NCBI RefSeq assembly: GCF_041080675.1
Contig: NZ_CP163520.1
Span: 1,798,001 to 1,862,000 of the forward strand
Direction of reading: 5' to 3'
DNA from: Streptomyces sp. cg36
GTDB taxonomy: Bacteria; Actinomycetota; Actinomycetes; Streptomycetales; Streptomycetaceae
Length of the DNA: 64,000 nt
The stretch's first letter is position 1; every line of letters starts with the position of its first letter. Shown piece by piece: positions 27,297 to 40,364 of the stretch. Below the pieces are notes generated by a model. That model searched no databases. It was given only the letters and a program-made list of their open reading frames with translations, and was not told the origin of the DNA. Made by a program: the position numbers and the translations under genes.

Positions 27297-28646
27297 TCAT
27301 GCGCGGGCGCGCTGGGAGCGGATCACCTCCCGGTACCACCGGTAGGAGTCCTTCGGGGTGCGCCGCAGCGTCTCGTAGTCGATGTGCACCAGCCCGAAGC
27401 GCTGCGACGCGCCCTCGATCCACTCGATGTTGTCGGTGAGCGACCAGACGAAGTAGCCGCGGACGTCGACTCCCTCGGCGATGGCCGTGTGCAGGGCGCG
27501 CAGATGCCCGTCCAGGTACCGGATGCGTCCGGCGTCCTCGATGCCGTCGTACGAGCAGCCGTTCTCGGTGATGTACACGGGCGGCAGCCGGTCCCCGTAC
27601 CGCTCCTTGAGCCGTACGAGCATCTCGCGCAGGCCGTCGGGGACGACGGGCCAGCCGAAGGCGGTGGTCTCGTACCCCTCGATCTCCCGGATGCCGAAGG
27701 GGAGTTCCGCGGGCATCTCGAACCCGGCGAAGGAGTCCAGGGCCTGCGGAGCGGGTGCGCCCACGCGCGTGGGGTTGTAGTAGTTCACTCCGTACCAGTC
27801 GAGCGGCGCCGAGATGACGGCGAGGTCCTCGGCGACCGGTCCGGGCATCAGGGCGGCGAAGTCGTCGTCGGGGTAGCGGCCGGTCAGGACCGGGTCCGAG
27901 AAGAGCCAGTTGCCGATGGTGTCGTAGAGCTCCGCGCCGAAACGATCCTCCTCGCTCTCGCCCGCGGGCCACACCGGTGTGTGCGAGACCGCGAGGCCGA
28001 TCCGGGCGGCGCCCGCCGCGCGCAGCGCCCCGACGGCCAGGCCGTGCGCCAGCAGCTGGTGGTGCGCGGCCGGCAGGGCGTCGAAGAGCAGCTTCTTGCC
28101 CGGGGCGTGCTCGCCGAGCGCATAGCCGAGCAGGGTCACCTCGGCGGGTTCGTTGATCGTGATCCACATGGGGACGCGGTCGGCGAGCCGCTCGGCCACC
28201 ACGCGCGCGTAGTCGGCGAACCGGTACGCGGTGTCCCGCTCCAGCCAGCCGCCCCGCCGCTCCAGCTCCAGCGGGGTGTCCCAGTGGTAGAGCGTGGGCG
28301 CGGGGGTGATGCCGTGGGCGCACAGCTCGTCCACGAGCCGGTCGTAGAAGTCGAGCCCGGCCGCATTGACCGGGCCGCGGCCGTCCGGGACGACCCGGGG
28401 CCAGCTGACGGAGAAGCGGAACGCCCCGGCGCCGAGTTCGGCGAGCAGGGCGACGTCCTCGCGGTAGCGCTCGTGGAAGCCGGTGCCGCGGGCGGCGTCG
28501 GAGCCGTCCTTGATGCGGCCGGGCTCAGCGGCGAAGGCGTCCCAGCCGGAAGGGCCCTTGCCCTCGGCTGCGGCGGCTCCTTCGGTCTGGAAGGCTGAGG
28601 CGGAGGCTCCCCAGAGGAAGCCGTGCGGGAACGGCGGCAGGGTCAT
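27297..28646 (-). CDS. GH1 family beta-glucosidase
   Basis: 449-residue cytoplasmic GH1 enzyme. N-terminal signature FPHGFLWGASASAFQTEGAA; acid/base Glu166 in TINEPAEV; nucleophile Glu361 in YITENGCSYD; C-terminal YFVWSLTDNIEW. It hydrolyses beta-glucosides such as cellobiose. ATG 28646 is chosen where homology begins. It lies divergent to treZ and convergent to the GNAT gene and has no transporter beside it. Confidence 0.94.
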   Translation of the reverse strand: MTLPPFPHGFLWGASASAFQTEGAAAAEGKGPSGWDAFAAEPGRIKDGSDAARGTGFHERYREDVALLAELGAGAFRFSVSWPRVVPDGRGPVNAAGLDFYDRLVDELCAHGITPAPTLYHWDTPLELERRGGWLERDTAYRFADYARVVAERLADRVPMWITINEPAEVTLLGYALGEHAPGKKLLFDALPAAHHQLLAHGLAVGALRAAGAARIGLAVSHTPVWPAGESEEDRFGAELYDTIGNWLFSDPVLTGRYPDDDFAALMPGPVAEDLAVISAPLDWYGVNYYNPTRVGAPAPQALDSFAGFEMPAELPFGIREIEGYETTAFGWPVVPDGLREMLVRLKERYGDRLPPVYITENGCSYDGIEDAGRIRYLDGHLRALHTAIAEGVDVRGYFVWSLTDNIEWIEGASQRFGLVHIDYETLRRTPKDSYRWYREVIRSQRARA

Positions 28647-28763
28647 GGATCCGGACCTTAATGGCGGGTAACCGCAACCTCCAGCCCTTGATCCCGCCTT
28701 CCACGGAGGATGGATGCCCGGTTCCGGGGTTTGACGGTACGCGGGCAACGGGAGGTATCAAGG

Positions 28764-30515
28764 ATGTTGTTCGAGGTGTGGGCGCCGCAGGCGGACCGGG
28801 TCGCCCTGTGGCTGGAGGGCACCACCCACGGAATGGAGCCGCACCCGGTCAGGCCAGGCTGGTGGCTGGCCGACGCGACGGCCGGAGACGGCGACCGGTA
28901 CGGGTACGCGCTCGACGGCGCAGACCCGCTGCCCGACCCCCGCTCGCGCCGCCAGCCGGACGGCCCGGAGGGGCTGAGCGCCGTCGTCCTGCACGACGGC
29001 TTCACCTGGCGGCGGCCGTGGGAGGGCCGCCGCCTGTCCGGTGCGGTCCTGTACGAGCTGCACATCGGCACGTACACGGAGCAGGGCACCTTCGACGCCG
29101 CGGCGGCCCGGCTCGCCCATTTGGCGGAACTGGGCATCACGCATGTCCAGCTGATGCCCGTGTGCTCCTTCCCCGGGCGGCACGGCTGGGGGTACGACGG
29201 GGTGGCGCCCTGGGCCGTGCACGAGCCCTACGGCGGCCCCGACGGGCTGAAACGGTTCGTCGACGCGGCGCACGCGCTGGGCCTCGGGGTCGTCCTGGAC
29301 GTCGTGCACAACCACCTGGGCCCCTCCGGCAACCGCCTCCCCGCCTTCGGCCCGTACTTCACGGACACCCACCACACCCCGTGGGGCGCCGCCGTGAACC
29401 TGGACGCCCCGGGCTCGGACGAGGTGCGCGCCTACTTCCTGGAGAGCGCCCTGGCCTGGCTGCGCGACTACCGGCTCGACGGGCTGCGCCTGGACGCCGT
29501 GCACGCCCTCTACGACACGCGCGCGCTGCCGTTCCTGGAGGAGCTCTCCACCGCCGTCGACGTGCTCTCGGTCCAGCTGGGCCGACCGCTCTTCCTGATC
29601 GCCGAGTCCGACCGGTGCGACCCGCGCACCACCGCTCCGCGCGCGGAGGGCGGACTCGGACTGCACGCGCAGTGGAACGACGACTTCCACCACTCCCTGC
29701 ACACCGCTCTCACCGGCGAGTCCCAGGGCTACTACGCCGACTTCGCGCGCGCACCGCTCGCCGCCGTCGCCAAGACCCTCACCCGCGTCTTCTTCCACGA
29801 CGGCACCTACTCCAGCTTCCGGTCCCGCACCCACGGACGGCGCGTCGACCGCGCCAGGACCCCCGCGCACCGCTTCCTGGGCTACTCCCAGACCCACGAC
29901 CAGATCGGCAACAGGGCGCTCGGGGACCGGCTCTCCGCCACGCTCTCCCCCGGCCTGCTCGCCTGCGCCGCCGCCCTCGTCCTGACCGGCCCGTACACGC
30001 CGATGCTCTTCATGGGCGAGGAGTGGGGCGCGAGCACGCCCTGGCAGTACTTCACGGACCACCCGGACCCCGAGCTCGCCGAGGCCGTACGGACGGGCAG
30101 GAGGCGGGAGTTCGAGGCGCACGGCTGGGCCGCGCAGGACATTCCCGACCCGCAGGACCCGGCCACCCGGGCGCGCTCCTGCCTGGACTGGGACGAGCGC
30201 GCGAACGAGCCCCACGCGCGCGTACTGGCCTGGTACCGCCTCCTGATCGAGCTGCGCCGGACCCGGCCCGACCTCACCGACCCGGACATCGCCTCCGTCA
30301 AGGTCGTCCACGACGAGGACGCCCGCTGGCTGATGTTCCGGCGCGGCGACCTGCGGACGGTGGTCAACCTGGCCAAGGAGCCCGCCGCGATCCCGCTCGG
30401 CCGCAACCACTGCCGGGTGCTGGCCGCCTGGGACCCGGTGCCGCCGCCGGACCCGGACGGAACGTTCCGGCTGCCGCCCGAGTCGTGCGCGGTGCTCGGC
30501 CCGGTGAACGGCTGA
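28764..30515 (+). CDS. treZ: Malto-oligosyltrehalose trehalohydrolase TreZ
   Basis: 583-residue GH13 enzyme releasing trehalose from the product of TreY. N-terminal domain FEVWAPQADRVALWLEG; barrel with YELHIGTYTEQGTFDAA and DVVHNHLGPSGN. Catalytic residues are Asp244 in GLRLDAVHAL, Glu281 in LIAESD and Asp379 in QTHDQIGNRA. ATG 28764 has GGGAGG eight bases upstream. TreY and TreZ together convert maltodextrin released by glycogen breakdown into trehalose, an osmoprotectant and spore reserve. Confidence 0.95.
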   Translation: MLFEVWAPQADRVALWLEGTTHGMEPHPVRPGWWLADATAGDGDRYGYALDGADPLPDPRSRRQPDGPEGLSAVVLHDGFTWRRPWEGRRLSGAVLYELHIGTYTEQGTFDAAAARLAHLAELGITHVQLMPVCSFPGRHGWGYDGVAPWAVHEPYGGPDGLKRFVDAAHALGLGVVLDVVHNHLGPSGNRLPAFGPYFTDTHHTPWGAAVNLDAPGSDEVRAYFLESALAWLRDYRLDGLRLDAVHALYDTRALPFLEELSTAVDVLSVQLGRPLFLIAESDRCDPRTTAPRAEGGLGLHAQWNDDFHHSLHTALTGESQGYYADFARAPLAAVAKTLTRVFFHDGTYSSFRSRTHGRRVDRARTPAHRFLGYSQTHDQIGNRALGDRLSATLSPGLLACAAALVLTGPYTPMLFMGEEWGASTPWQYFTDHPDPELAEAVRTGRRREFEAHGWAAQDIPDPQDPATRARSCLDWDERANEPHARVLAWYRLLIELRRTRPDLTDPDIASVKVVHDEDARWLMFRRGDLRTVVNLAKEPAAIPLGRNHCRVLAAWDPVPPPDPDGTFRLPPESCAVLGPVNG

Positions 30516-30549
30516 CCGGCGCACGCGGACCCGGTCCCCGGCCGACGGG

Positions 30550-31686
30550 CTACTCCACGAGGGCCATCTCGCGCGCGGTGGCGTTGAAGCTGCGGCCCCC
30601 GTCCCCGGTGACCGTGACGATGTCCTCGATCCGGACGCCGAAACGGCCCGGCAGATAGATGCCGGGCTCGATCGAGAAGCACATGCCCGGCACCAGCGGC
30701 AGCTCCTCGCCCTCGATCATGTAGGGCGGCTCGTGCGTGGTGACCCCGATGCCGTGGCCGGTGCGGTGGATGAAGTACTCGCCGTATCCCGCCTCTTCGA
30801 TCACCGCGCGCGCGGCACGGTCCACGTCCTGGCAGGCGGCCCCGGGCCGCACCGCGTCGAACCCGGCCCGCTGGGCCGCGCGCACGACGTCGTGGACATG
30901 CCGCTCCTCGGCGGTGGGCTGGCCGACGTGGACGGTACGGGTGGTGTCCGAGCCGTAGCCGTGCTTGAGGCCGCCGAAGTCGAGCACCACCATGTCGCCC
31001 CGCCCGATGGTCCGCTCACCCGCCTCGTGGTGCGGGTTGGCGCCGTTGGGCCCGGAGCCGACGACGGTGAAGTCCACCTGCGAGTGGCCGAACTCCAGGA
31101 GCAGCGCGGCCAGATCGGCGGCCACGTCGGTCTCCCTGCGACCGGCGAAGCGCACCTTGAGGATCTCCCCGTAGGCCCGGTCGGCCGCCTCACCGGCCGC
31201 CTCCAGGCGCGCCAGCTCCGCCGCGTCCTTGACCGCCCGCAGCATCGGCAACGCCTGTGTGAGGGCCGTGTAGGACGTTCCCGGGAGCCGCTGCTGGAGG
31301 CCGAGCAGGTGCATGGCCCAGGCGTTGTCGCTGACGCCGAAGCGGCCCCGCTCACCCAGCAGCGGGGCGGTCACGGCGTACGGGTCGACGCTGTCGGTCC
31401 AGTCCCGCAGCGTCAGCGCCGCGGCCCCGGCGGCCCGTTCGGCGTCGGGCGCCTCCAGCTTGGGCACCACGAGCACCGGCTCCCGCCCGGCCGCGAGGAC
31501 CAGGAGGGTGAGCCGCTCGGTGATCGCGGTTGGCTGATACCCCGTCAGATATACGAGGTCGGGCCCGGGCGCGACGAGCACGCCGGCCAGTCCGGCCTCG
31601 GCCGCGGACTCGGCGGCCCGGGCCATCCTGGCCCGGTAGTCGTCGGCGGTGAACGGGGCGGGAGGAGGTGTCGTAGACGTGGACAT
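30550..31686 (-). CDS. M24 family metallopeptidase (Xaa-Pro aminopeptidase type)
   Basis: 378-residue pita-bread peptidase. The N-terminal creatinase-like domain (YRARMARAAESAAEAGLAGVLVAPGPDLVYLTGYQ) precedes the catalytic domain. Five metal ligands are visible in order: Asp in MVVLDFGG, Asp in YGSDTTRTVH, His in GHGIGVTTHEPP, Glu in FSIEPGIYL, Glu in VRIEDIVTV. It removes an N-terminal residue preceding proline. Its upstream region contains three 21-bp repeats at 61-bp pitch, the first only 16 bases before the start codon. Confidence 0.92.
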   Translation of the reverse strand: MSTSTTPPPAPFTADDYRARMARAAESAAEAGLAGVLVAPGPDLVYLTGYQPTAITERLTLLVLAAGREPVLVVPKLEAPDAERAAGAAALTLRDWTDSVDPYAVTAPLLGERGRFGVSDNAWAMHLLGLQQRLPGTSYTALTQALPMLRAVKDAAELARLEAAGEAADRAYGEILKVRFAGRRETDVAADLAALLLEFGHSQVDFTVVGSGPNGANPHHEAGERTIGRGDMVVLDFGGLKHGYGSDTTRTVHVGQPTAEERHVHDVVRAAQRAGFDAVRPGAACQDVDRAARAVIEEAGYGEYFIHRTGHGIGVTTHEPPYMIEGEELPLVPGMCFSIEPGIYLPGRFGVRIEDIVTVTGDGGRSFNATAREMALVE

Positions 31687-31702
31687 GGCCTCATCCTGCC
31701 GG

Positions 31703-31845
31703 TACGCGCGCGTGGAAGCGATGACCATGGGCGGATCACGGGGATCGGGGCCCGTCCCGCCTTCACGCGCGCGTGGACGCGATGCCGCCTGCCGTGTTCG
31801 GCAGCACGGCGATGCCCCTGCCTCTACGCGCGCGTGGACGCGATC
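31703..31845. repeat. Three 21-bp palindrome-containing repeats at exact 61-bp pitch
   Basis: YACGCGCGCGTGGAMGCGAT occurs at 31703-31723, 31764-31784 and 31825-31845. Each includes ACGCGCGCGT, a perfect 10-bp palindrome, which extends to 16 bp with one mismatch in the third copy. Similar CCTGCC-type sequence sits just left of each copy, while the rest of each period differs. Located in the gap between two co-oriented minus-strand genes, upstream of the M24 peptidase. Confidence 0.8.
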
Positions 31846-31906
31846 GGAAAATGAGGCTGCGCGACGGGCGGAGCCGGTCCCCGCTCCCCCGCCCCGGCAG
31901 CGTGCG

Positions 31907-32866
31907 TCAGGCGCCTTCCTGGCTGTCGCCCGCCAGCCGCTCAAGGAGCTCCTGGAAGTCGTCGCCGACCACGATCCGCAGGCCGTCGCCCTCGTCCTCA
32001 CGATCGCTGAGCTGTGTGAGGGTGCCGTCGCGCCACCAGTAGACGAACGGGCTGATCGAGCCCGGGGTGTCCTCGAACCCGGACGCCGCGAACGACGCCA
32101 TCGCGTTGAGCGCCGGGATCATGCCCGCGTCGCGGATCACGTGGAAGGCCAGCTGGTGCCGGAACGGCATCGCCACCAGGGCGCCGTCCGGGGTCAGTTC
32201 ACGACCGGTGACCTGGGGCACCAGGGCGTCCAGCGCGAGTACGCGGCTGGCCGTGTAGAACGAGTCGCCGACCACCACCTCGAACCGCATGCCGGCCTCG
32301 CCCTTGACCGTCTCGTGCGCCTCCACGGGAAGCCGCTTGAGGTTGTGCAGCGCCTGCGCCCGCAGGTCCGCCACCGCCCCCAACGGCTCCAGGGCCTCGT
32401 CGGTGAGCATCATGACGCTCTCCGGCAGGTCCAGCGCGAGGATCTCGTACAGCCCCGGTGCGATACCGCGCGCGTAGCTGAAGGTCTGCGGGTCGAGCCC
32501 GGCCTGGCTGATCACCCGCGGATAGAGCTGGGCCCGGATCTGCTCGGGCGGCAGCGTGTCCAGCGCGGACGGCCCGTCCATGGTCCGCAGCACCATCCCG
32601 ACGTGACGGCGGATCAGCTCGGGCCATACGCGCGGCCCCCGCCGGTCGTTGTGGCAGACCGAGGCGAGGTTGCCGAGCCCGAAGCGGCGACCGCCGCTGT
32701 CCTTCACCGAGTCCGCGTAGACGATCACCTCCAGGCCCTGCTCGGCGAACGCCTCACGAACCCGGGCACGGAACCGCCCGCCCTCGTCGGCCGAGAAAAA
32801 ACCGAACTCCGGGTCCCGGGGCACATCGCTCCGGTCCCGCTTCGGCCCTCGTCGGAATATCCCCAC
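31907..32866 (-). CDS. Conserved hypothetical protein
   Basis: 319 residues, soluble, no signal peptide or membrane segment. It opens with a basic MGIFRRGPKRDRSDV and contains FSADEGGRFRARVREAFAEQGLEVIVYADSV and ENGWGN-like patterns are absent. The middle part (RIFYPRVI-like: RAQLYPRVISQAGLDPQTFSY) resembles DUF1444-type proteins, but I cannot confirm this. It is well formed with actinomycete codon use and therefore real. It could be cotranscribed upstream of the M24 peptidase, although the repeat region separates them. Confidence 0.75.
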   Translation of the reverse strand: MGIFRRGPKRDRSDVPRDPEFGFFSADEGGRFRARVREAFAEQGLEVIVYADSVKDSGGRRFGLGNLASVCHNDRRGPRVWPELIRRHVGMVLRTMDGPSALDTLPPEQIRAQLYPRVISQAGLDPQTFSYARGIAPGLYEILALDLPESVMMLTDEALEPLGAVADLRAQALHNLKRLPVEAHETVKGEAGMRFEVVVGDSFYTASRVLALDALVPQVTGRELTPDGALVAMPFRHQLAFHVIRDAGMIPALNAMASFAASGFEDTPGSISPFVYWWRDGTLTQLSDREDEGDGLRIVVGDDFQELLERLAGDSQEGA

Positions 32867-32949
32867 GTCAGCTGCCTTCCCTCACACGGGTCACACGGTA
32901 GCCCCGCGGTAGATCCCTACGCCGTTCCCACGCCCGGTGAAGGCCGAGC

Positions 32950-33618
32950 CTACCGAGGCCGTACGGAACTGACGACAAGATCCGCCCGGTCCCGGCCAAC
33001 GGCCACTACGCGCGCGTTGGCCTCGTCGGACTCCCTCACCCACCGCTCGGCGTACGGCCGGCTCTTCCCGTACCGCACATGCCGCTCGACGAGCCTGCGC
33101 ACCCGCTCGCCGCCGTCCACGTCGAGGAACCACACCTCGTCGAGCAGACCGCGCACCGGGGCCCACGGCCCCTCGTCGTGCAGCAGGTAGTTGCCCTCGG
33201 TGACGACGAGGGGGACGTCCGGGTGCACCGGGATGCTTCCGGCGACCGGCTCTTCGAACGTGCGGTCGAAGGCGGGCGCGTACACCACCGCGCCCGCCTC
33301 GGGCGTCCGCAGCCGGGTGAGCAGCGCGGCGTACCCGGCGGCGTCGAAGGTGTCCGGCGCGCCCTTGCGGTCGGCCCGACCGAGGCGTACGAGCTCGGCC
33401 TGGGCCAGATGGAAGCCGTCCATCGGTACGAGCACGGCTCGCCCGCCCAGCCGCTCGACCAGCGCCCCGGCCAGCGTGGACTTCCCGGCACCGGGCGGCC
33501 CGGCGATACCGAGCAGCCGCCGGCGGCCGGGGACCGCGAGCAGTCGGGCGCGCTCGACGAGACGGTCCAGCGGAAGGTGGCCCGGCCGATCGGGCCGGTC
33601 CGGCTGTTCGGGCTCCAT
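32950..33618 (-). CDS. P-loop nucleoside/pantothenate kinase-like protein (uridine kinase family)
   Basis: 222-residue kinase of the PRK/uridine kinase class. Walker A is GIAGPPGAGKSTLAGAL near residue 38, followed by VLVPMDGFHLAQAELVRLG, PAFDRTFEEPVAGSIPV and LVVTEGNYLLHDEGPW, the classic order of these kinases. ATG 33618 is chosen because GGGAG lies ten bases upstream; an ATG three codons earlier is too close to it. The phosphate acceptor is not decided; family members are often called nucleoside/nucleotide kinase or fructose transport system kinase. Confidence 0.88.
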   Translation of the reverse strand: MEPEQPDRPDRPGHLPLDRLVERARLLAVPGRRRLLGIAGPPGAGKSTLAGALVERLGGRAVLVPMDGFHLAQAELVRLGRADRKGAPDTFDAAGYAALLTRLRTPEAGAVVYAPAFDRTFEEPVAGSIPVHPDVPLVVTEGNYLLHDEGPWAPVRGLLDEVWFLDVDGGERVRRLVERHVRYGKSRPYAERWVRESDEANARVVAVGRDRADLVVSSVRPR

Positions 33619-33685
33619 GCCCGGCATTCTCCCAGCCGACCGATCACGCCCCACGGCCGCGCCCCGCCCGCGATCCTCAATGACT

Positions 33686-33714
33686 TTGCCCGACTGCGGT
33701 CATACGTATAACCT
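33686..33714 (+). promoter_or_regulatory. Promoter of the VOC gene, probably giving a leaderless mRNA
   Basis: TTGCCC (33686-33691) and TAACCT (33709-33714) with a 17-base spacer, close to the HrdB consensus. The ATG begins eight bases after the -10 box, so transcription should start at or next to the ATG. No Shine-Dalgarno sequence is present, consistent with a leaderless transcript. Confidence 0.55.
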
Positions 33715-33721
33715 CGCCGTC

Positions 33722-34108
33722 ATGTCCCACATTGCACTGATCACCCTCGTCGTCCGCGAATACGACGAGGCCATCGCCTTCTACACCGACGCCCTCGGCT
33801 TCGAACTCATCGAGGACACCGACCGCGGGGACGGCACCCGCTGGGTGGTCGTCAGGCCGCGCGGCGCCGGAGCGGCGGGCCTGCTCCTGGCCCGCGCGAA
33901 GAACGACGCTGAGCGCGCGGCCGTCGGCCATCAGACCGGCGGCCGGGTCGGCTTCTTCCTGCACACCGAGGACTTCGCGGCGGACCACGCACGGATGCTG
34001 GCGGCCGGGGTGCGCTTCAAGGAGGAGCCGCGCCACGAGGAATACGGCTCCGTCGCGGTCTTCGAGTACCTCTACGGCAACCGATGGGACCTGCTCCAGC
34101 CCGCGTGA
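33722..34108 (+). CDS. VOC (glyoxalase/bleomycin resistance) family protein
   Basis: 128-residue vicinal-oxygen-chelate protein. The first beta-alpha-beta-beta-beta module opens ITLVVREYDEAIAFYTDALGFELIEDTD; the second has GFFLHTEDFAADHARMLAAGVRF and ends YGSVAVFEYLYGNRWDLLQP. Metal-binding residues could include His3 and the Glu in VFEY. The actual reaction is unknown. It has its own promoter and shares the downstream terminator with the convergent rRNA operon. Confidence 0.9.
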   Translation: MSHIALITLVVREYDEAIAFYTDALGFELIEDTDRGDGTRWVVVRPRGAGAAGLLLARAKNDAERAAVGHQTGGRVGFFLHTEDFAADHARMLAAGVRFKEEPRHEEYGSVAVFEYLYGNRWDLLQPA

Positions 34109-34154
34109 TCCTCCCCGCGTGGTTCCGTTCGCCCCGAACTCGCCCCTGAACGCA

Positions 34155-34191
34155 GAAAAGCCCCGTACCGGTGACCGGTACGGGGCTTTTC
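34155..34191. terminator. Strong hairpin terminator of the rRNA operon and VOC gene
   Basis: Perfect 17-bp arms (GAAAAGCCCCGTACCGG and its complement) with a three-base loop. The A-rich and T-rich ends make it a good intrinsic terminator in both directions. It lies 10 bases beyond the 3' end of the 5S gene. Confidence 0.85.
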
Positions 34192-34200
34192 CCAAAATTT

Positions 34201-34319
34201 GTTCGGCGGCGTCCTACTCTCCCACAGGGTCCCCCCTGCAGTACCATCGGCGCTGAAAGGCTTAGCTTCCGGGTTCGGAATGTAACCGGGCGTTTCCCTA
34301 ACGCTATGACCACCGAAAC
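34201..34319 (-). rRNA. rrf: 5S ribosomal RNA
   Basis: Last gene of the rRNA operon, about 119 bases. On the minus strand it begins GTTTCGGTGGTCATAGCG and ends GACGCCGCCGAAC, with the terminal arms complementary. The internal CCCGGTTACATTCCGAACCC is typical for high-GC Gram-positive 5S. The ends are estimated to within a few bases. Confidence 0.95.
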
Positions 34320-34393
34320 ACTATGAAATTAACGAAACCGGGCAACAACACGGCCGTTCGTTATTTCAGAACTAACACAGTGGACGCGAGCAA

Positions 34394-39323
<4,930 letters not shown>

Positions 39324-39757
39324 AATGTTTACCGGTAATCCGGTGCACACACACGTAAGAGCGGAACGACCAGGTCGGAATAAGACCAGTCGTCCTCAGC
39401 GTCCTCGCTGTGTTGTTGCCTGCCCGTCACATGGACCGGCAGGACTTTTCAAAGGAACCTCCAACCCAACCGACGAGCGGTGGGCCGGGGTTGTCAATCT
39501 GGCGTTGACTTTTGGCACGCTGTTGAGTTCTCAAGGTACGGACGCTTCCTTTGTTCCCGTTTCCGGGCCCTCCGGGCGCTTCCTTCGTTTCCGACTCTAT
39601 CAGACTCTTTCGTGTCCGATTCCCGGTCTCCCGGGTCAAGTCGTTTTGTCTTTCCGGCTGTTGGGCCGTTCCGACGTCCCAGACTCTAGCGGATTTCCCG
39701 GGCGGCTCCTAATCGGGCCGTTCGCTCCATCCACTGCCGCGACTTCCCGCTCGAAAT

Positions 39758-39779
39758 GAATTTCGGCATGCCGAAATTC
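39758..39779. promoter_or_regulatory. 22-bp perfect palindrome upstream of the rRNA promoters
   Basis: GAATTTCGGCA followed directly by its complement, with no loop. It lies about 70 bp upstream of the first promoter-like box of the rRNA operon in a locally AT-rich stretch. With no spacer it resembles a repressor or activator site more than a terminator. Confidence 0.6.
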
Positions 39780-39898
39780 GTCCCGGTCGGGAGATCGTGC
39801 TGAGTTGGGGTGCCGCAAGTCTGCGGCGGATGGTTGTCGCCGAACCGTTCCGGCCCCGCGACAACTCGAAGAACTTTACGCAGTTCCGGGACTCGCGT

Positions 39899-39931
39899 CA
39901 ACCCCAGGGGCCACTGGAGCCCCTGGGGTTG
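39899..39931 (-). terminator. Hairpin terminator of murC-msrB
   Basis: 13-bp perfect arms (CAACCCCAGGGGC and complement) with a seven-base loop, 13 bases after the msrB stop on the minus strand. It separates msrB from the co-directional rRNA operon. Confidence 0.75.
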
Positions 39932-39943
39932 AGCCGGCCCGCG

Positions 39944-40351
39944 TCAGGCTTCGTCCGCCGCCAGTCGCAGCGAGATCGAGTTGATGCAGTAGCGCTGGTC
40001 CGTCGGGGTCGGGTAGCCCTCGCCCTCGAAGACATGGCCCAGGTGGGAGCCGCAGCGGGCGCAGCGCACCTCGGTGCGGACCATCCCGTGGGAGTTGTCC
40101 GCGATGAGCTCCACCGCGTCCGTGTCCTTCGGGTCGAAGAAGGAGGGCCAGCCGCAGTGCGACTCGAACTTGGTGTCCGAGGTGAAGAGCTCCGCGCCGC
40201 AGGCCCGGCACGCGTAGACGCCCTTGGTCTTGGTGTCCGTGTACTCACCGACGAACGCGGGCTCGGTGCCCGCCTGGCGCAGTACCGCGTACTCCGCCGG
40301 GCTCAGCTCCGCCCGCCACTGCTCGTCCGGCTTCTCGACCTCGTACGACAT
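39944..40351 (-). CDS. msrB: Peptide-methionine (R)-S-oxide reductase MsrB
   Basis: 135-residue single-domain MsrB repairing the R-epimer of oxidised methionine. Zinc ligands Cys48, Cys51, Cys97 and Cys100 (CRAC and CARC) are present. Catalytic Cys122 is in RYCINSISL and a possible recycling cysteine Cys66 lies in SHCGWPSFFDP. It starts 13 bases after the murC stop, so they form an operon. Confidence 0.96.
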   Translation of the reverse strand: MSYEVEKPDEQWRAELSPAEYAVLRQAGTEPAFVGEYTDTKTKGVYACRACGAELFTSDTKFESHCGWPSFFDPKDTDAVELIADNSHGMVRTEVRCARCGSHLGHVFEGEGYPTPTDQRYCINSISLRLAADEA

Positions 40352-40364
40352 GGCAGGGACTCCC

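Larger units (their letters stand above)
39324..39943 (-). promoter_or_regulatory. rRNA operon leader and promoter region
   Basis: 620 bases without a protein gene. On the minus strand two TAGAGT boxes (39683-39688 and 39594-39599), 89 bp apart and each followed by a similar TCnGRRACG stretch, look like -10 elements of tandem promoters; -35 boxes are weak. The leader has TTGAGAACTCAACAGCG (about 39518-39534), a conserved element of actinobacterial rRNA leaders. Further upstream are a 22-bp palindrome and the msrB terminator. Confidence 0.5.

Noticed and set aside
31703..31845. CRISPR-like array
   Set aside because: Three imperfect 21-bp repeats with 40-bp gaps, no cas genes in the window, and copies differ internally; better described as regulatory-type repeats.
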